Source: Calothrix anomala FACHB-343 (GTDB taxonomy: Bacteria; Cyanobacteriota; Cyanobacteriia; Cyanobacteriales; Nostocaceae). Taken from it: DNA of 64,000 nucleotides. The translations under genes and the position numbers were made by a program. The notes under the pieces were generated by a model. It saw only the letters and a program-made list of their open reading frames with translations. It was not told the DNA's origin and made no database searches. This document shows positions 1 through 10,179 of the stretch, one piece after another; position 1 is the first letter of the stretch, and each line of letters begins with the position of its first letter. The stretch lies in assembly GCF_014696435.1 (NCBI RefSeq), contig NZ_JACJQG010000011.1, positions 1-64,000 on the forward strand. Reading direction: 5' to 3'.

Positions 1-9
1 AATAATCCT

Positions 10-44
10 GACAATTGAAGGGGTATCGAACCCCTCCAATTGTC
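10..44. repeat. Hairpin-forming inverted repeat at left edge
   Basis: Two 15-base arms, gacaattgaaggggt and acccctccaattgtc, pair with one mismatch around a five-base loop. No T-tract follows, so it looks more like a dispersed palindrome than an intrinsic terminator. A weaker hairpin (cgccaacc/tgtggcg) follows at about 61-82. The rest of positions 1-274 shows no gene. Confidence 0.5.
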
Positions 45-274
45 CCGCAATTCCCCTCACCGCCAACCTTCGGTGTGGCGGGAGTACCCTTGCGGAGGTC
101 TAGATGGAAATCCCTGAATTCACCCCACAGGAAAAGGGGTAGGGGATAGGGGGAGAATTATCTGTAGCTGGAATTTAGACAAATGTTATTAATCCCCAAG
201 TAGATACTTCATTGCGGGAAGGGCAATGTATAAAAATATCTGATTTATATGAAATTTTAATCGGAGATAATTAG

Positions 275-1909
275 CTAATTATTCGTTTCGGAAGTTGATT
301 CTGCTGGCTTCTCGCTTTTTGATGAAGGATTATCACTAAAATTTTGTTTTACCTCTTGGGTAGGTACTACTACAGGCGCAGGAGCCGAACTTTTAGATTC
401 TACTGGCGCTTGGGGAACGACTACAGGGTTAGACTGTTTTTCTGATTTTGGCGGTGCAGAATTGTTAGGAACAGCAGGTGAGTTATTTGTTGGTGATGCT
501 GCTGGTGTAGGCTTACGAGAACGAGTTGTGCGAATTGCGCGTAATTTTTCCACTAGCGAGGGAGAGGGCGAAACTTCCGGCGCAGGGGAGGATTTTTCTG
601 GGGTTTGACGGGGCGTTGATTGTTCTTGTTCTTGAGAACGTCGGTTACGGCTAGAAGAGCTAGAAGATTCTTCTTGATAAACGCGACGATTGCGCCTGCG
701 GCGTGAGGAAGTAGAAACGGGGGTAGTTTCGCTAGCAGAAGTTGTTTGCGCTTCTTTAGTTGTCTCATCTGGTGTGGAGTTCACCACTGGTGTTTGCGGG
801 TTCGGGCTAGCTTCGAGAGTTGGCTCGGCAAATAGCTGCTTTTCTGGTGACTGGGGCTGAGATTTTGGCAGCATACTAGTAATACCAAAACCTGCGGTAG
901 CTGCGACAACGGCAACAGTTGTACCAATAAATACTTTAGATTTTGCTAGTTTTTGAGCCAGCAATTTAGCATTATTGATCGCAAATGATGGATCGACATA
1001 TTTTTTGGTAGTTCTGGTAAAAAATTCGTCCTGTTCTTGTAGCGATAAATTTATAGTGGCGACTGTGTGGGTAGGTACAGATTGGGGTACTGTATTTGTG
1101 CTTTCACCGGGTAGCAGTTTCAGCCATTCGGTAACTGTGGCGGGACGAAAACGCGATTCTACCGCCATACCCCGCATCACTGCTTGGTTAACAGCAGCAC
1201 TGAGGTGGGGTTGGAGTTCGCGGGGAGTTGGCATTTGTTCGCGATCGCGCAATAATGCCGGCAGGGGTACTTGGGCGGTTAATAATGCGTATAATGTAGC
1301 TGCCAAGCCATACACATCTGTAGCGGGTGTACGCGGTGCTTGGGTTAAATACTGCTCAATGGGGGAATAACCTTCCGAAACCATCCCCGTGTGAGTTTGT
1401 CTCACACCGCCATTAAATTCACGCGCAATGCCAAAATCAATCAGCACTACTTCCTGAGTGCCTTGGCGCAAAATAATATTATCCGGTTTCACATCTCGAT
1501 GTAGTAAACCGTTATTATGAACAACCTGTAAAGCTGCGCCAATTTGCCTAATGTAATGGATAGCGGTAGCTTCTGGTAAAGGTATCCCTGGTAAGACAAA
1601 TGCATCCCCCAAGGTATCCCCAGGAATGTACTCCATTACCATGTAAGGCAGCCCAGATTCGACAAAAAAGTCGCTCACCCGCACAATATTGGGGTGGACA
1701 CAAGTAGCTAATCTTCTCGCCTCATCTTGGAATTGGCGCTCGAACTTGGCAAAATCAGGATGTTGTCGCAGCCGTTCATTAATAGTTTTGATCACTACTT
1801 CCTGACCTAAGTAATGATGCGTAGCTTTGAACGTGATTCCAAAGCCACCACGCCCGATTTCTTGATTTAGGGTATATTTGCCACCCTGTAAAGTTGTACC
1901 TGCTAACAT
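275..1909 (-). CDS. Membrane-anchored Ser/Thr protein kinase, PknF-like
   Basis: A Hanks-type serine/threonine kinase expected to phosphorylate cytoplasmic proteins from the inner face of the plasma membrane. Visible motifs are the glycine loop GRGGFG (residues 19-24), the ATP lysine K41 in VVIK, the catalytic loop HRDVKPDN (D139, N144) and DFG at 158-160. The activation segment has GYSPIEQY in place of a standard APE, which is common in cyanobacterial kinases. One hydrophobic segment lies near residues 330-350 ([19 protein letters not shown]), followed by about 180 residues rich in Pro, Ser, Thr and Lys/Arg, probably an extracytoplasmic tail with no recognisable sensor. The catalytic residues look intact, so an active kinase is expected. 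The substrate cannot be read from the sequence. The next gene upstream is more than 1 kb away on the other strand, so it appears to be transcribed alone. Confidence 0.93.
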   Translation of the reverse strand: MLAGTTLQGGKYTLNQEIGRGGFGITFKATHHYLGQEVVIKTINERLRQHPDFAKFERQFQDEARRLATCVHPNIVRVSDFFVESGLPYMVMEYIPGDTLGDAFVLPGIPLPEATAIHYIRQIGAALQVVHNNGLLHRDVKPDNIILRQGTQEVVLIDFGIAREFNGGVRQTHTGMVSEGYSPIEQYLTQAPRTPATDVYGLAATLYALLTAQVPLPALLRDREQMPTPRELQPHLSAAVNQAVMRGMAVESRFRPATVTEWLKLLPGESTNTVPQSVPTHTVATINLSLQEQDEFFTRTTKKYVDPSFAINNAKLLAQKLAKSKVFIGTTVAVVAATAGFGITSMLPKSQPQSPEKQLFAEPTLEASPNPQTPVVNSTPDETTKEAQTTSASETTPVSTSSRRRRNRRVYQEESSSSSSRNRRSQEQEQSTPRQTPEKSSPAPEVSPSPSLVEKLRAIRTTRSRKPTPAASPTNNSPAVPNNSAPPKSEKQSNPVVVPQAPVESKSSAPAPVVVPTQEVKQNFSDNPSSKSEKPAESTSETNN

Positions 1910-1935
1910 AAAGATTTTTGCGTTTTGAGTCCTTA

Positions 1936-2519
1936 GTCCGAAGTGAGCAGATAAGTACTGAGTCCTGAGTTTTAAAGCAATTATAAAGAAATCGCTTCTC
2001 CCCTCAGTGGGAAAACCTCCCTATTATGGCAAGAGTTTTGTCTTTTTCATAATACATTGCCAATTGCCTGAACGACTTTAAAGCTATGGTTAAGTCAAAT
2101 TAGAACTTATTTTCGGAAAAAATTGGCTGCAATCTGCGAAATTGCCTGTTTCTAGCGACTTCCAGAAAATAAATTATCCCATTTTCACAGTGGTAGATTC
2201 TTTCTCCTCTGCCTCCTCTGCTTCCTCTGCATACACAGCGATGGAATATTTTTTTAGTTGGAAGTTATTACTCTTTCAAGCCTCATGCCTTTAGGCTGAG
2301 GTTCCTGACCGATTTAACTGTTATGTACTGTCCAGCTTACCATCTGTATTCATTGGCTGTTGCCCATTCAATTCAGGATGGAGTTTTTGGGCATGGCGAA
2401 GAAATTACCAATCTCCACCCACGGATCGGAGTTTCCCGCCGCTTTCAATGAAGGCCTTGATTTACCGTAGTTTTGATTGTTGATGCGTAAATCCTACAGA
2501 ACTTAAAATTTTGAGTGTA
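1936..2519. other. Intergenic region with no recognised gene
   Basis: This stretch lies between the kinase start and the 42-bp minisatellite. It contains a short run of CTCCTCTGC-like repeats near 2209-2232 and otherwise shows no credible ORF, RNA gene or hairpin. Confidence 0.5.
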
Positions 2520-2813
2520 AAACTTGAAACTTCATTTGCAAAACCCGACAATTTGACATCAGAGCTTGAAACTTCAGCTGCAAAACTCGAAACGCCGAGT
2601 TCAGAACTCGGAACTTCAGCTTCAAAGCTCGAAAGGTCGAGTTCTGAACTCGGAACTTCAGCTTCAAAGCTCGAAAGGTCGAGTTCTGAACTCGGAACTT
2701 CAGCTTCAAAACTCGAAAGGTCGAGTTCAGAACTCGGAACTTCAACTTCAAAACTCGACCTTTCGAGTTCGGAAGGCGGAACTTCAGCTTCAAAACTCGA
2801 ATCTTCAAGATTT
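2520..2813. repeat. 42-bp minisatellite, about seven units
   Basis: Seven tandem units of 42 bases; the central ones are nearly identical and the outer ones degenerate. Unit boundaries can be followed at 2562, 2604, 2646 and onward. Each core unit holds short inverted repeats such as cgagttc-t-gaactcg and ctcgaaaggtcgag. Because 42 is divisible by three and the unit lacks stops, at least three frames (two on +, one on -) stay open through the array and would encode 14-residue repeats of heptad character. The plus-strand frames have only TTG starts. The minus frame has an ATG at 2841. None shows clear evidence of being translated. Confidence 0.9.
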
Positions 2814-2971
2814 CAACCCCATCATTGACAGTTGCTGGCAAACGGATCGTGAAATTTTTAGCATTAACGGCTGTGGGTTGCTGAATTTTGCATATCTTCC
2901 CACCGATGAGAGATATATGTTTGTATATTTTCCCCTTCCAGGATGGAAACTCCTAACTGTAAATACCAACC

Positions 2972-5900
2972 ATGCGCGATCGCCAACTTAGTTTAACTGT
3001 ATTAATCACTCTCATCTTGACTGTTTCACAACCCATCGCCAATTTGCCTTCATTATTCCAGCCATCGCAGGTATTGGCGCAAACACCAGCAGACCGCAAA
3101 GCAGAAGCAGACCGATTGTTTGTGCAAGGTGGTGAACAGTTTAATATGAGTGAATTTAAAGCGGCATTACAGACTTTCCAAGAGGCGCTAATTATTTATC
3201 GTGAAATTAAAGACCGCCAAGGAGAGGGAAGGATATTGACGCTTCAAGGCAGTGTTTATCTTTCTCTAGGAGACAAAATTCGTGCAATCGCTTCTCTTGA
3301 GCAAGGTTTAGCGATTGCTAAACAAATCAATGATCCTAAGTTAGAGGCATTTGCTCAGAAATGGCTACAGTTGGCTCAAAGTGAAAATGATCCTCGCATG
3401 CTAGAAGCAGACCGATTGTTTCAACAAGGTATTCAGCAATATGAAAGCAGTCAATTTGAAACTGCATTACAGTCTTGGCAACAGGCGCTGATAATAGTGC
3501 GGGAAATCAAAAACCGTCAGGGTGAGCGTGCGATTTTGGACAATCTGGGACTTGCTGACCATGCCTTGGGGAACTACGCTAAAGCAATTGAGTATCACCA
3601 GGAGAGTCTAGTAATCGCCCGTGAAATCAAAGACCGCAAAGGGGAGGGAAATGCTCTGGGTAATCTGGGAAATGCTTACAATTCTCTGGGAGATTACCCC
3701 AAAGCTATTGACTACTACCAGCAGAGTTTAGTAATCGCCCACGAAATCAAAGACCGTCAAGGAGAGGGAAATGCTTTGGGTAATCTGGGAATTGTTTACT
3801 ATTCCCAGGGAGATTACGCTAAGGCTATTGACTACCAGCAGCAGAGTTTAGCGATCGCCCGTGAAATCAAAGACCGCCAAGGGGAAAGTGCGGCGCTGGG
3901 CACTCTGGGAAATGCTTACAATTCTCTGGGAGATTACGCCAAGGCTATTGACTACCACCAGCAGAGTTTAGTAATCGCCCGCGAAATCAAAGACCGCCAG
4001 GTAGAGGGAAATGCTCTGGGGAATTTGGGAACTGTTTACCGAAACTTGGGAGACTACACTAAGTCGATTGATTACCAGCAGCAGAGATTAGCGATTGCCC
4101 GTGAAATTAAAGACCGCAACGGTGAGGGTCAATCTCTGGGCAATTTGGGAAATGCTTACCGAGACTTGGGAGATTACGCCAAAGCGATTGATTATCAGCA
4201 GCAGAGTTTGGCGATCTCCCGTGAAATTAAAGACCGCAACGGTGAGGGTCAATCTCTGGGTAATCTAGCAGCTGCTTACTCTTATCTGGGAGAATACACC
4301 AAAGCAATTGAGTATTACCAGCAGAGTTTGGCGATCTCCCGTGAAATTAAAGACCGCAACGGTGAGGGTCAATCTCTGGGCAATCTAGGACTCGTTTATC
4401 AAACACTAGGAGACTATACCAAGGCGATTGATTATCAGCAGCAAAGTTTGGTAATAAAACGAGAAATCAAAGACCGCAACGGTGAGGGTAAATCTCTGGG
4501 TAATCTAGCACTTGCTTACTATGACTTGGGAGATTACGCCAAGGCGATTGATTACCAGCAGCAGAGTTTGGCGATCTCCCGCGAAATTAAAGACCGCAAA
4601 GGTGAGGGGTATACTCTGGGTAATCTAGGAAATATCTACTATGCCCTGGGAGATTACGCCAAGGCGATTGATTACCAGCAGCAGAGTTTGGCGATCTCCC
4701 GCAAAATTAAAGACCTATTTGGAGAAGGACAAAATCTGAATAATCTAGGATCTGTCCTTCAAAAATCTGGTAAATTCGCAGAAGCAGAAAAAATTCTCCG
4801 CGCTGGCGTTGAGGTACTAGAATCTATCAGGGGAAAATTGGGTGGCAATGATAGCTACAAAGTATCAATTTTTGAGGAGCAATCTAAAACTTATCGCACA
4901 CTACAAAAAGTCCTAATTGCTCAGAATAAAACCAAAGAAGCATTAGAAATTTCTGAGCGGGGACGTTCTAGGGCATTTGTGGAGTTATTAACTTCACGCT
5001 TGTCTGGTAAAAATATAGGTCAAATCACAGAAAAACCTACAATATCACTGCTGCAACAAATCGCCAAAAAACAGAATGCTACTCTCGTTGAATATTCAAT
5101 TATTTATGATGACTTCAAAATTCAGGGTAAACAAGAAACCAAAGAATCAGAACTCTACATTTGGGTAATTAAACCCACAGGTGAAGTTACCTTCCGCAAA
5201 GCTGACCTTAAACCTTTGTGGCAAAACGAAAACACAACTCTTGACAACCTCGTTACCACCAGTCGCAACTCCATTGGTGCAAGAGGTACAGCTTTTCGTG
5301 GCATCTTTGTAACTTACAACCCCAATGCACCTGAAGCAAAAAACAATTTAAAACGCCTACACGAATTATTAATTAACCCCATCGCTGACTTATTACCCAA
5401 AAATTCTCACGACAGAGTTATCTTCATTCCCCAAAGTTCCTTATTCCTCGTCCCCTTCGCTGCATTACAAGACGCAAACGGTAAATACCTGATTGAAAAA
5501 CACACTATTCTCACATCCCCATCAATTCAGGTTTTAGACTTAACCCGCAAACAGAAACAACGCATCGGGACACAACCCATGCAAGGAAAAGATACGCTGA
5601 TTGTTGGTAATCCTACCATGCCTTTTGTTACCCCAAAAATTGGCGAAACTCCGCAACAATTACAACCTTTACCTGGTGCAGAACAAGAAGCAAATGCAAT
5701 TAGCTCCTTACTTAAAACCGAACCTCTCATCGGCAACAAAGCCACAGAAGCAACTGTAGTTAAGCGTTTACCCCAAGCGCGATTTGTGCATTTAGCAACC
5801 CACGGCATATTTGATGATATTCAAGGATTAAATAGCGGTATTGCCTTGACTCCATCCGCTAAAGATGATGGTTTATTAACAGCCTCAGAAATCCTCGATT

Positions 5901-6202
5901 TAAAACTCAACGCGGAATTAGTCGTTCTCAGCGCTTGCGACACCGGACGCGGACGCATTTCTGGGGATGGGGTAATTGGTTTATCTCGTTCCTTAATTAG
6001 TGCTGGTGTACCCAGCGTCTTAGTATCGCTCTGGTCGGTTCCAGATGCGCCCACAGCACAACTAATGACGGAATTTTATCAAAATCTCCAAAAAAGCACT
6101 GACAAAGCACAAGCGCTGCGACAGGCGATGCTGACGACGATGAAAAATAATCCGAATCCCGTTGATTGGGCAGCTTTTACTCTCATTGGAGAAGCAGAGT
6201 AG
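2972..6202 (+). CDS. Exported TPR-CHAT protein (caspase-like peptidase domain)
   Basis: A 1076-residue protein with a probable signal peptide (hydrophobic run LTVLITLILTVS, cleavage near VLAQ at about residue 36). Two divergent TPR-like units follow, then ten highly similar 40-residue TPRs (consensus GDYAKAIDYQQQSLAIAREI) across roughly residues 185-590. The C-terminal half is a CHAT domain with the putative catalytic pair H944 in HLATHG and C989 in LSACDTG. CHAT domains are caspase/separase-fold proteases. TPRs usually bind a partner that controls them, so a regulated protease acting outside the plasma membrane is the simplest reading. The TPR DNA repeats every 120 bases with near identity, which suggests recent expansion or gene conversion. 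The substrate is unknown. A second TPR-CHAT gene lies at 56439-59042. Confidence 0.92.
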   Translation: MRDRQLSLTVLITLILTVSQPIANLPSLFQPSQVLAQTPADRKAEADRLFVQGGEQFNMSEFKAALQTFQEALIIYREIKDRQGEGRILTLQGSVYLSLGDKIRAIASLEQGLAIAKQINDPKLEAFAQKWLQLAQSENDPRMLEADRLFQQGIQQYESSQFETALQSWQQALIIVREIKNRQGERAILDNLGLADHALGNYAKAIEYHQESLVIAREIKDRKGEGNALGNLGNAYNSLGDYPKAIDYYQQSLVIAHEIKDRQGEGNALGNLGIVYYSQGDYAKAIDYQQQSLAIAREIKDRQGESAALGTLGNAYNSLGDYAKAIDYHQQSLVIAREIKDRQVEGNALGNLGTVYRNLGDYTKSIDYQQQRLAIAREIKDRNGEGQSLGNLGNAYRDLGDYAKAIDYQQQSLAISREIKDRNGEGQSLGNLAAAYSYLGEYTKAIEYYQQSLAISREIKDRNGEGQSLGNLGLVYQTLGDYTKAIDYQQQSLVIKREIKDRNGEGKSLGNLALAYYDLGDYAKAIDYQQQSLAISREIKDRKGEGYTLGNLGNIYYALGDYAKAIDYQQQSLAISRKIKDLFGEGQNLNNLGSVLQKSGKFAEAEKILRAGVEVLESIRGKLGGNDSYKVSIFEEQSKTYRTLQKVLIAQNKTKEALEISERGRSRAFVELLTSRLSGKNIGQITEKPTISLLQQIAKKQNATLVEYSIIYDDFKIQGKQETKESELYIWVIKPTGEVTFRKADLKPLWQNENTTLDNLVTTSRNSIGARGTAFRGIFVTYNPNAPEAKNNLKRLHELLINPIADLLPKNSHDRVIFIPQSSLFLVPFAALQDANGKYLIEKHTILTSPSIQVLDLTRKQKQRIGTQPMQGKDTLIVGNPTMPFVTPKIGETPQQLQPLPGAEQEANAISSLLKTEPLIGNKATEATVVKRLPQARFVHLATHGIFDDIQGLNSGIALTPSAKDDGLLTASEILDLKLNAELVVLSACDTGRGRISGDGVIGLSRSLISAGVPSVLVSLWSVPDAPTAQLMTEFYQNLQKSTDKAQALRQAMLTTMKNNPNPVDWAAFTLIGEAE

Positions 6203-6230
6203 GTTTTTTCAAGTAGAAGGGATGAGGAGG

Positions 6231-6263
6231 ACAAGGGGGACAAGGGGGACAAGGGGGACAAGG
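6231..6263. repeat. 9-bp tandem repeat (acaaggggg)
   Basis: Three to four tandem copies of acaaggggg lie between two convergent genes. Related CCCCCTTCCCTTGTC-like strings recur at 10120-10170 and near 54690. Confidence 0.8.
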
Positions 6264-6282
6264 AAGCAAATGACTCTTGTAC

Positions 6283-6302
6283 AGACGCGATTCATCGCGT
6301 CT
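6283..6302. repeat. Dispersed palindrome agacgcgat..atcgcgtct
   Basis: A 20-base near-perfect palindrome of the same family as those at 17535-17560, 33149-33168 and 39385-39410. It sits in the convergent gap between the CHAT and Omp85 genes. Depending on the strand, its RNA could fold and act as a weak terminator. Confidence 0.6.
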
Positions 6303-6303
6303 C

Positions 6304-6340
6304 TGCCCAATGCCCAATGCCCAATGCCCCATGCCCAATG
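6304..6340. repeat. Heptanucleotide STRR (tgcccaa)n
   Basis: Five or so 7-base copies of tgcccaa/tgcccca directly abut the Omp85 stop codon. The same heptamer occurs at 10062-10113, 23976-24010 and 40823-40860. Confidence 0.85.
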
Positions 6341-8542
6341 TTAAAACCTCTGTCCTATACCAAAATGAACTCGGCTTTCTCCTTGGTCATTGACTCCGTA
6401 GTCAGCGCGGAGTACTCCCAGGGGTGAATCTAGGCGGACTCCTGCGCCGTAACCAAAGCCGTTACCGGGTTTATTTCTTGCCCCGGCGGGATCTCCTAAA
6501 ACTGTGTTACCAGAACCTAAGTCTGAAGCATAGTCAGCAAATAACACTCCTCCCACAGCAGAGACGATGGGAAAGCGATATTCGGCTGAGGCTAAAACAT
6601 AACTGCGTCCGTTACCCACTGCGCCGGTATTGTAACCGCGTACTGAGTTAGCACCGCCTAAGTTAAAGGCTTCGTAAGGTGGTAAATTTCCGAGAACTGT
6701 CCCGGCTTGGACGTTAACGGCAAATACTTGGGGTTTTTGACTGCCAAATAAATTTACTGGTAAATATTGGCTATAATTCGCTTGCACGCGATTCATGGAA
6801 ATATTGCCTTGACCAACGGGAACTGATTGTTCTGTACTTAATTTCAGCAGGGAACCTTGGGTAGGATTGAGGGCATTATTACGGCGGTCTTGGGTAGCGG
6901 TGAATGATACTGTGGTTAAGTCGTCAATACCTGTACCGCTAGCAGTGAGGGTATTTCCTTGGGCGTCTTTGGCGGCGATATTTCCTTGGCGATCGCGAAT
7001 ACTGATGCGATTATAGTTAAATCCTAAGGATGTATCCCAATCATCTATCGGTCTTTGAAAGCTAATACTACCGCCAATTCTCCCTTCTCTGGCTTGTTCG
7101 CCATTGGCTAAAGGAATTTCATCGTCAAAGGTTTGCGATATTTCCCGTCGCCGAAAAGCATTAATGGTGTATCCTAAGCGATCGGGGTTGGTTTGGCGAT
7201 AGGGGCTGCTATATCTGGTGTCAAATTGAAAGTCTCGCAAGCCGACGCCTAAATTTAAACCTAAGGTATTGTTAACGCCGCCTACATTTTGGTCTTGATA
7301 TGTTACTGTGCCTAATACACCTTGGTCAGCGTTGTAACTACCGCCTACATTTACCGCACGCGCCCCGGTTTCTTTGAGTTCGTAAACTAAATCTACCTTG
7401 TTTGCATCCCCTTCTAAAGCTACATTCACAGTTTCAAATAAGCCTGTACGATATAGCTGTTGCACATCTTGGCGGACAGCATTTTCTTGGAATACTTGAC
7501 CGGGTTTGAGTTTAAGTTGTTGGCGGATAAAATCGGGTTTGGTACGTCCGGTGACAGGGTTACCTTTGCTATCAACGGTTTTACCATCGTCGTTCATAAA
7601 CCGGAATTTGATATCGCCTACCAAGCCTTCGGCAACATTTATATTGAGAATGCCTTCGCGGTTGGGTTTAATTGATAGCACCCTAGCGAGATTATAACCG
7701 TTATCGGCGTACCATTTATTAATTTGTTGTACTGCTTGCTGGAGTGTCGCCGGACTAATTACAGTCCCGATTTGCGGCTGAAAGTAACTTTGCGCCACTT
7801 GATAGGTTAGCACCTTCGCCCCGGAAAGTTGGAGCGATCGCACTACTACTGGTTGTACTTGATACGATACATTCATCCCCGCAGGCGTAATTCGGCTATT
7901 TACAGTCGCACTGGTAAATAAACCTGTATCTAAAATTGCCGCCACATCTTTTTGTAACTGACTTTGACTGGTATCTCCCCCTTTTTGGGTTTTAATGACT
8001 TTGCGAACTATTTGCTGTAATTCCGCACTTGCGCCCAATATCTGCACATCTGTGGCTGTAACTACTAAATTATTGTCAATATTAGTAGCCGGATTAGTAG
8101 CTGGATTAGTAGCCGGAGAAACTACAGGTTTAGGCGTTGGGGTAACTTGTTGAGCTTGTATTTTCCCGACTGTAACTTTAGAATTCCCCTGTATCTCCTT
8201 TACCTGAGAAACAGCAGCCACAGAAGAAGCAACAGGTAACACAACCTGTAAATTCTTTTTCTCCCCCTTGTCCCCCTTCCCTTTATCCCCTATCCCTGAG
8301 GAATTATGACCAACACCACTGGGCAACAATACAGGATTTTGCGAAAATTGTTGAGAAATTACGGTTTCCGGTGCTGAAACTGCTTCTTTGCGGGCTGGCG
8401 TTTCTTCAACTACCGGAACTACCACATTACTTGGTTTGTCAGTGGGAATGGCGTTTGTAGTAGGTGCAGCCATTGCTTGCTGAGTGGCGCTATTAGCCGC
8501 CAATGTCGCTAAAGTAAAAATTGCAGCAGAAGAAACTCGCAT
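6341..8542 (-). CDS. Omp85/BamA-family outer membrane protein
   Basis: A 733-residue Omp85-family protein, expected to insert beta-barrel proteins into the outer membrane. It has a signal peptide (cleavage near AMA-AP, about residue 26), then a long low-complexity linker with NPATNPATNPATN-type repeats up to about residue 155. POTRA-like modules occupy about 160-395, recognisable by GLFTSATV, GLVGDIKF and GLFETVNV. A C-terminal barrel of about 340 residues follows. The barrel contains the family VRGY motif (in NSVRGYNTG) and ends in a terminal phenylalanine after GIGQR, the usual outer-membrane sorting signal. Cyanobacterial Omp85 proteins typically have this linker and about three POTRA domains. 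Whether this is the essential housekeeping copy or a paralogue cannot be decided here. It is divergent from the lipid-A-synthase-like gene, with about 150 bases between. Confidence 0.93.
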   Translation of the reverse strand: MRVSSAAIFTLATLAANSATQQAMAAPTTNAIPTDKPSNVVVPVVEETPARKEAVSAPETVISQQFSQNPVLLPSGVGHNSSGIGDKGKGDKGEKKNLQVVLPVASSVAAVSQVKEIQGNSKVTVGKIQAQQVTPTPKPVVSPATNPATNPATNIDNNLVVTATDVQILGASAELQQIVRKVIKTQKGGDTSQSQLQKDVAAILDTGLFTSATVNSRITPAGMNVSYQVQPVVVRSLQLSGAKVLTYQVAQSYFQPQIGTVISPATLQQAVQQINKWYADNGYNLARVLSIKPNREGILNINVAEGLVGDIKFRFMNDDGKTVDSKGNPVTGRTKPDFIRQQLKLKPGQVFQENAVRQDVQQLYRTGLFETVNVALEGDANKVDLVYELKETGARAVNVGGSYNADQGVLGTVTYQDQNVGGVNNTLGLNLGVGLRDFQFDTRYSSPYRQTNPDRLGYTINAFRRREISQTFDDEIPLANGEQAREGRIGGSISFQRPIDDWDTSLGFNYNRISIRDRQGNIAAKDAQGNTLTASGTGIDDLTTVSFTATQDRRNNALNPTQGSLLKLSTEQSVPVGQGNISMNRVQANYSQYLPVNLFGSQKPQVFAVNVQAGTVLGNLPPYEAFNLGGANSVRGYNTGAVGNGRSYVLASAEYRFPIVSAVGGVLFADYASDLGSGNTVLGDPAGARNKPGNGFGYGAGVRLDSPLGVLRADYGVNDQGESRVHFGIGQRF

Positions 8543-8694
8543 AATATTCAGCCTATGTTGCCTAATTTACTGGTAATTAATCGTAGTCAGGTGAGTCAGT
8601 GAGGATAATAGTAACTTCCAGCTGCTTAAGCTATTTTTATCCCCATTCATTCCTCTTTTCTACATAGACATTTAATTATAATTTTTTGTTTCTC

Positions 8695-10056
8695 ATGAGC
8701 GATCTATCTTCTTTATCTGTAGCATTCCCATCACAATCATCGGCTGCGCGGTTGCAATTACTGGTATTAAGTAATGGTCATGGTGAAGATATAATTGCCG
8801 TCAGAATTTTGCAAGCATTATTACAACAATCAAACCCACCAGATATTTATGTGCTACCTCTGGTGGGTGAAGGACATGCTTACCAAAAATTAGATGTGCC
8901 GTTGATAGGTTCGGTGCGGAATATGCCTTCTGGCGGTTTTGTCTATATGGATAGTCGCCAATTAGTCAAAGATGTGCGTGGTGGTTTATTACAACTTACC
9001 TTAAGTCAAATTAAAGCTGTTCGCCGTTGGGTAAACCAACAAAAAAAACTAGGTAATCGCACGGGAATTTTAGCAGTAGGCGATATTGTACCGCTATTAT
9101 TTGCTACTTTTAGCGGCGCTAATTATGCTTTTGTAGGTACAGCGAAATCAGAATATTATGTCCGCGATGAAGGTGGATTATTACCACGTAAAAATAAAGG
9201 CGCAAAGTGGGAAAACTTTTCCGGTTCGATTTATCATCCTTGGGAACGCTGGTTAATGAGTCGTCCCCGTTGTCGCGCTGTATTTCCTAGAGATTCCTTG
9301 ACTACGGAAATATTACAAAAGTTCCAAGTTCCAGCTTTTGATTTTGGTAATCCGATGATGGATGGTTTAGAACCTTCTTTTCCTACAGGACGGTTTTACA
9401 CTGCGGATTTACAACAGCAAGAAATCAATCGTCCTTTGGTTGTGACTTTGCTGCCTGGTTCCCGTGCGCCAGAAGCTTATAATAACTGGGAAACTATTAT
9501 GGTTGCGGTGTCTGCATTAATCGCCAGTTTCCGCGATCGCAATTCTGTCTTTCACACCCATAGTACAGTGGTATTCTTAGGCGCGATCGCCCCAGGTTTA
9601 GATTTTACCACTTTAACCCAAACCCTCACCACCCAAGGCTGGCGACCCCATGCAGAACCTCCGGTGCAACTTGGCGATTCTAATTGCTTGACATTTAAGC
9701 AAAAAAATGCATATTTAGTTTTGACGCAAAATGCTTATAACGACTGCTTGCATTTGGCAGATTTGGCGATCGCAATGGCTGGAACCGCAACAGAACAATT
9801 TGTTGGTTTAGGAAAACCTGCGATCGCTATTCCTGGTGATGGGCCTCAATACAACCCCGGTTTTGCTGAAGCGCAAAGTCGTCTTTTAGGGCCATCTCTA
9901 ATTTTAGTAGACCAGCCAGGACAAGTTGCCAAAATAGTGCAATCTCTCTTCAAAAATCCTGATACCTTGCAATTAATCGCCGACAACGGATTGCGGCGCA
10001 TGGGTCAACCAGGTGCAGCGCGCCGGATTGCCGAATGTTTACAATCAAAATTGTAG
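8695..10056 (+). CDS. Lipid-A-disaccharide synthase-related glycosyltransferase-like protein
   Basis: A protein of about 453 residues resembling the LpxB-related family widespread in cyanobacteria and plastids. Visible features are the N-terminal LVLSNGHGEDIIAVRIL segment, a central LLPGSRAPEAYNNW segment corresponding to the LpxB nucleotide-sugar region, and the C-terminal AGTATEQFVGLGKPAIAIPG and GPSLILV segments typical of the GT-B acceptor/donor cleft. An upstream TTG at 8686 is in frame, but ATG at 8695 is the more likely start. True LpxB makes lipid A disaccharide. This related family is usually annotated without proven activity, so lipid or glycolipid glycosylation is an inference. Divergence from the Omp85 gene fits an envelope role. 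Confidence 0.88.
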   Translation: MSDLSSLSVAFPSQSSAARLQLLVLSNGHGEDIIAVRILQALLQQSNPPDIYVLPLVGEGHAYQKLDVPLIGSVRNMPSGGFVYMDSRQLVKDVRGGLLQLTLSQIKAVRRWVNQQKKLGNRTGILAVGDIVPLLFATFSGANYAFVGTAKSEYYVRDEGGLLPRKNKGAKWENFSGSIYHPWERWLMSRPRCRAVFPRDSLTTEILQKFQVPAFDFGNPMMDGLEPSFPTGRFYTADLQQQEINRPLVVTLLPGSRAPEAYNNWETIMVAVSALIASFRDRNSVFHTHSTVVFLGAIAPGLDFTTLTQTLTTQGWRPHAEPPVQLGDSNCLTFKQKNAYLVLTQNAYNDCLHLADLAIAMAGTATEQFVGLGKPAIAIPGDGPQYNPGFAEAQSRLLGPSLILVDQPGQVAKIVQSLFKNPDTLQLIADNGLRRMGQPGAARRIAECLQSKL

Positions 10057-10061
10057 TTGGG

Positions 10062-10113
10062 CATGGGGCATGGGGCATTGGGCATGGGGCATTGGGCATT
10101 GGGCATTGGGCAT
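10062..10113. repeat. Heptanucleotide STRR (gggcatt/gggcatg)n
   Basis: Seven or more 7-base copies, the complement of the tgcccaa family. It is followed by C/T-rich cccttgtcc strings to about 10170. Together they fill the gap between two convergent genes. Confidence 0.88.
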
Positions 10114-10179
10114 TGATAATTTCTCCCCCTTCCCTTGTCCTCCTTCCCTTGTCCCCCTTCCCTTGTCTCCCAAACTTCC

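Noticed and set aside
2520-2813. CRISPR-like tandem array
   Set aside because: Units are directly tandem with no unique spacers and no cas genes nearby.
2503-2991. Three overlapping long frames through the 42-bp repeats
   Set aside because: They are open only because the repeat length is divisible by three and lacks stops; the plus-strand starts are TTG and no ribosome site was seen.
5527-6054. Minus-strand frames inside the TPR-CHAT gene
   Set aside because: Antisense shadows of a long, motif-supported coding region.
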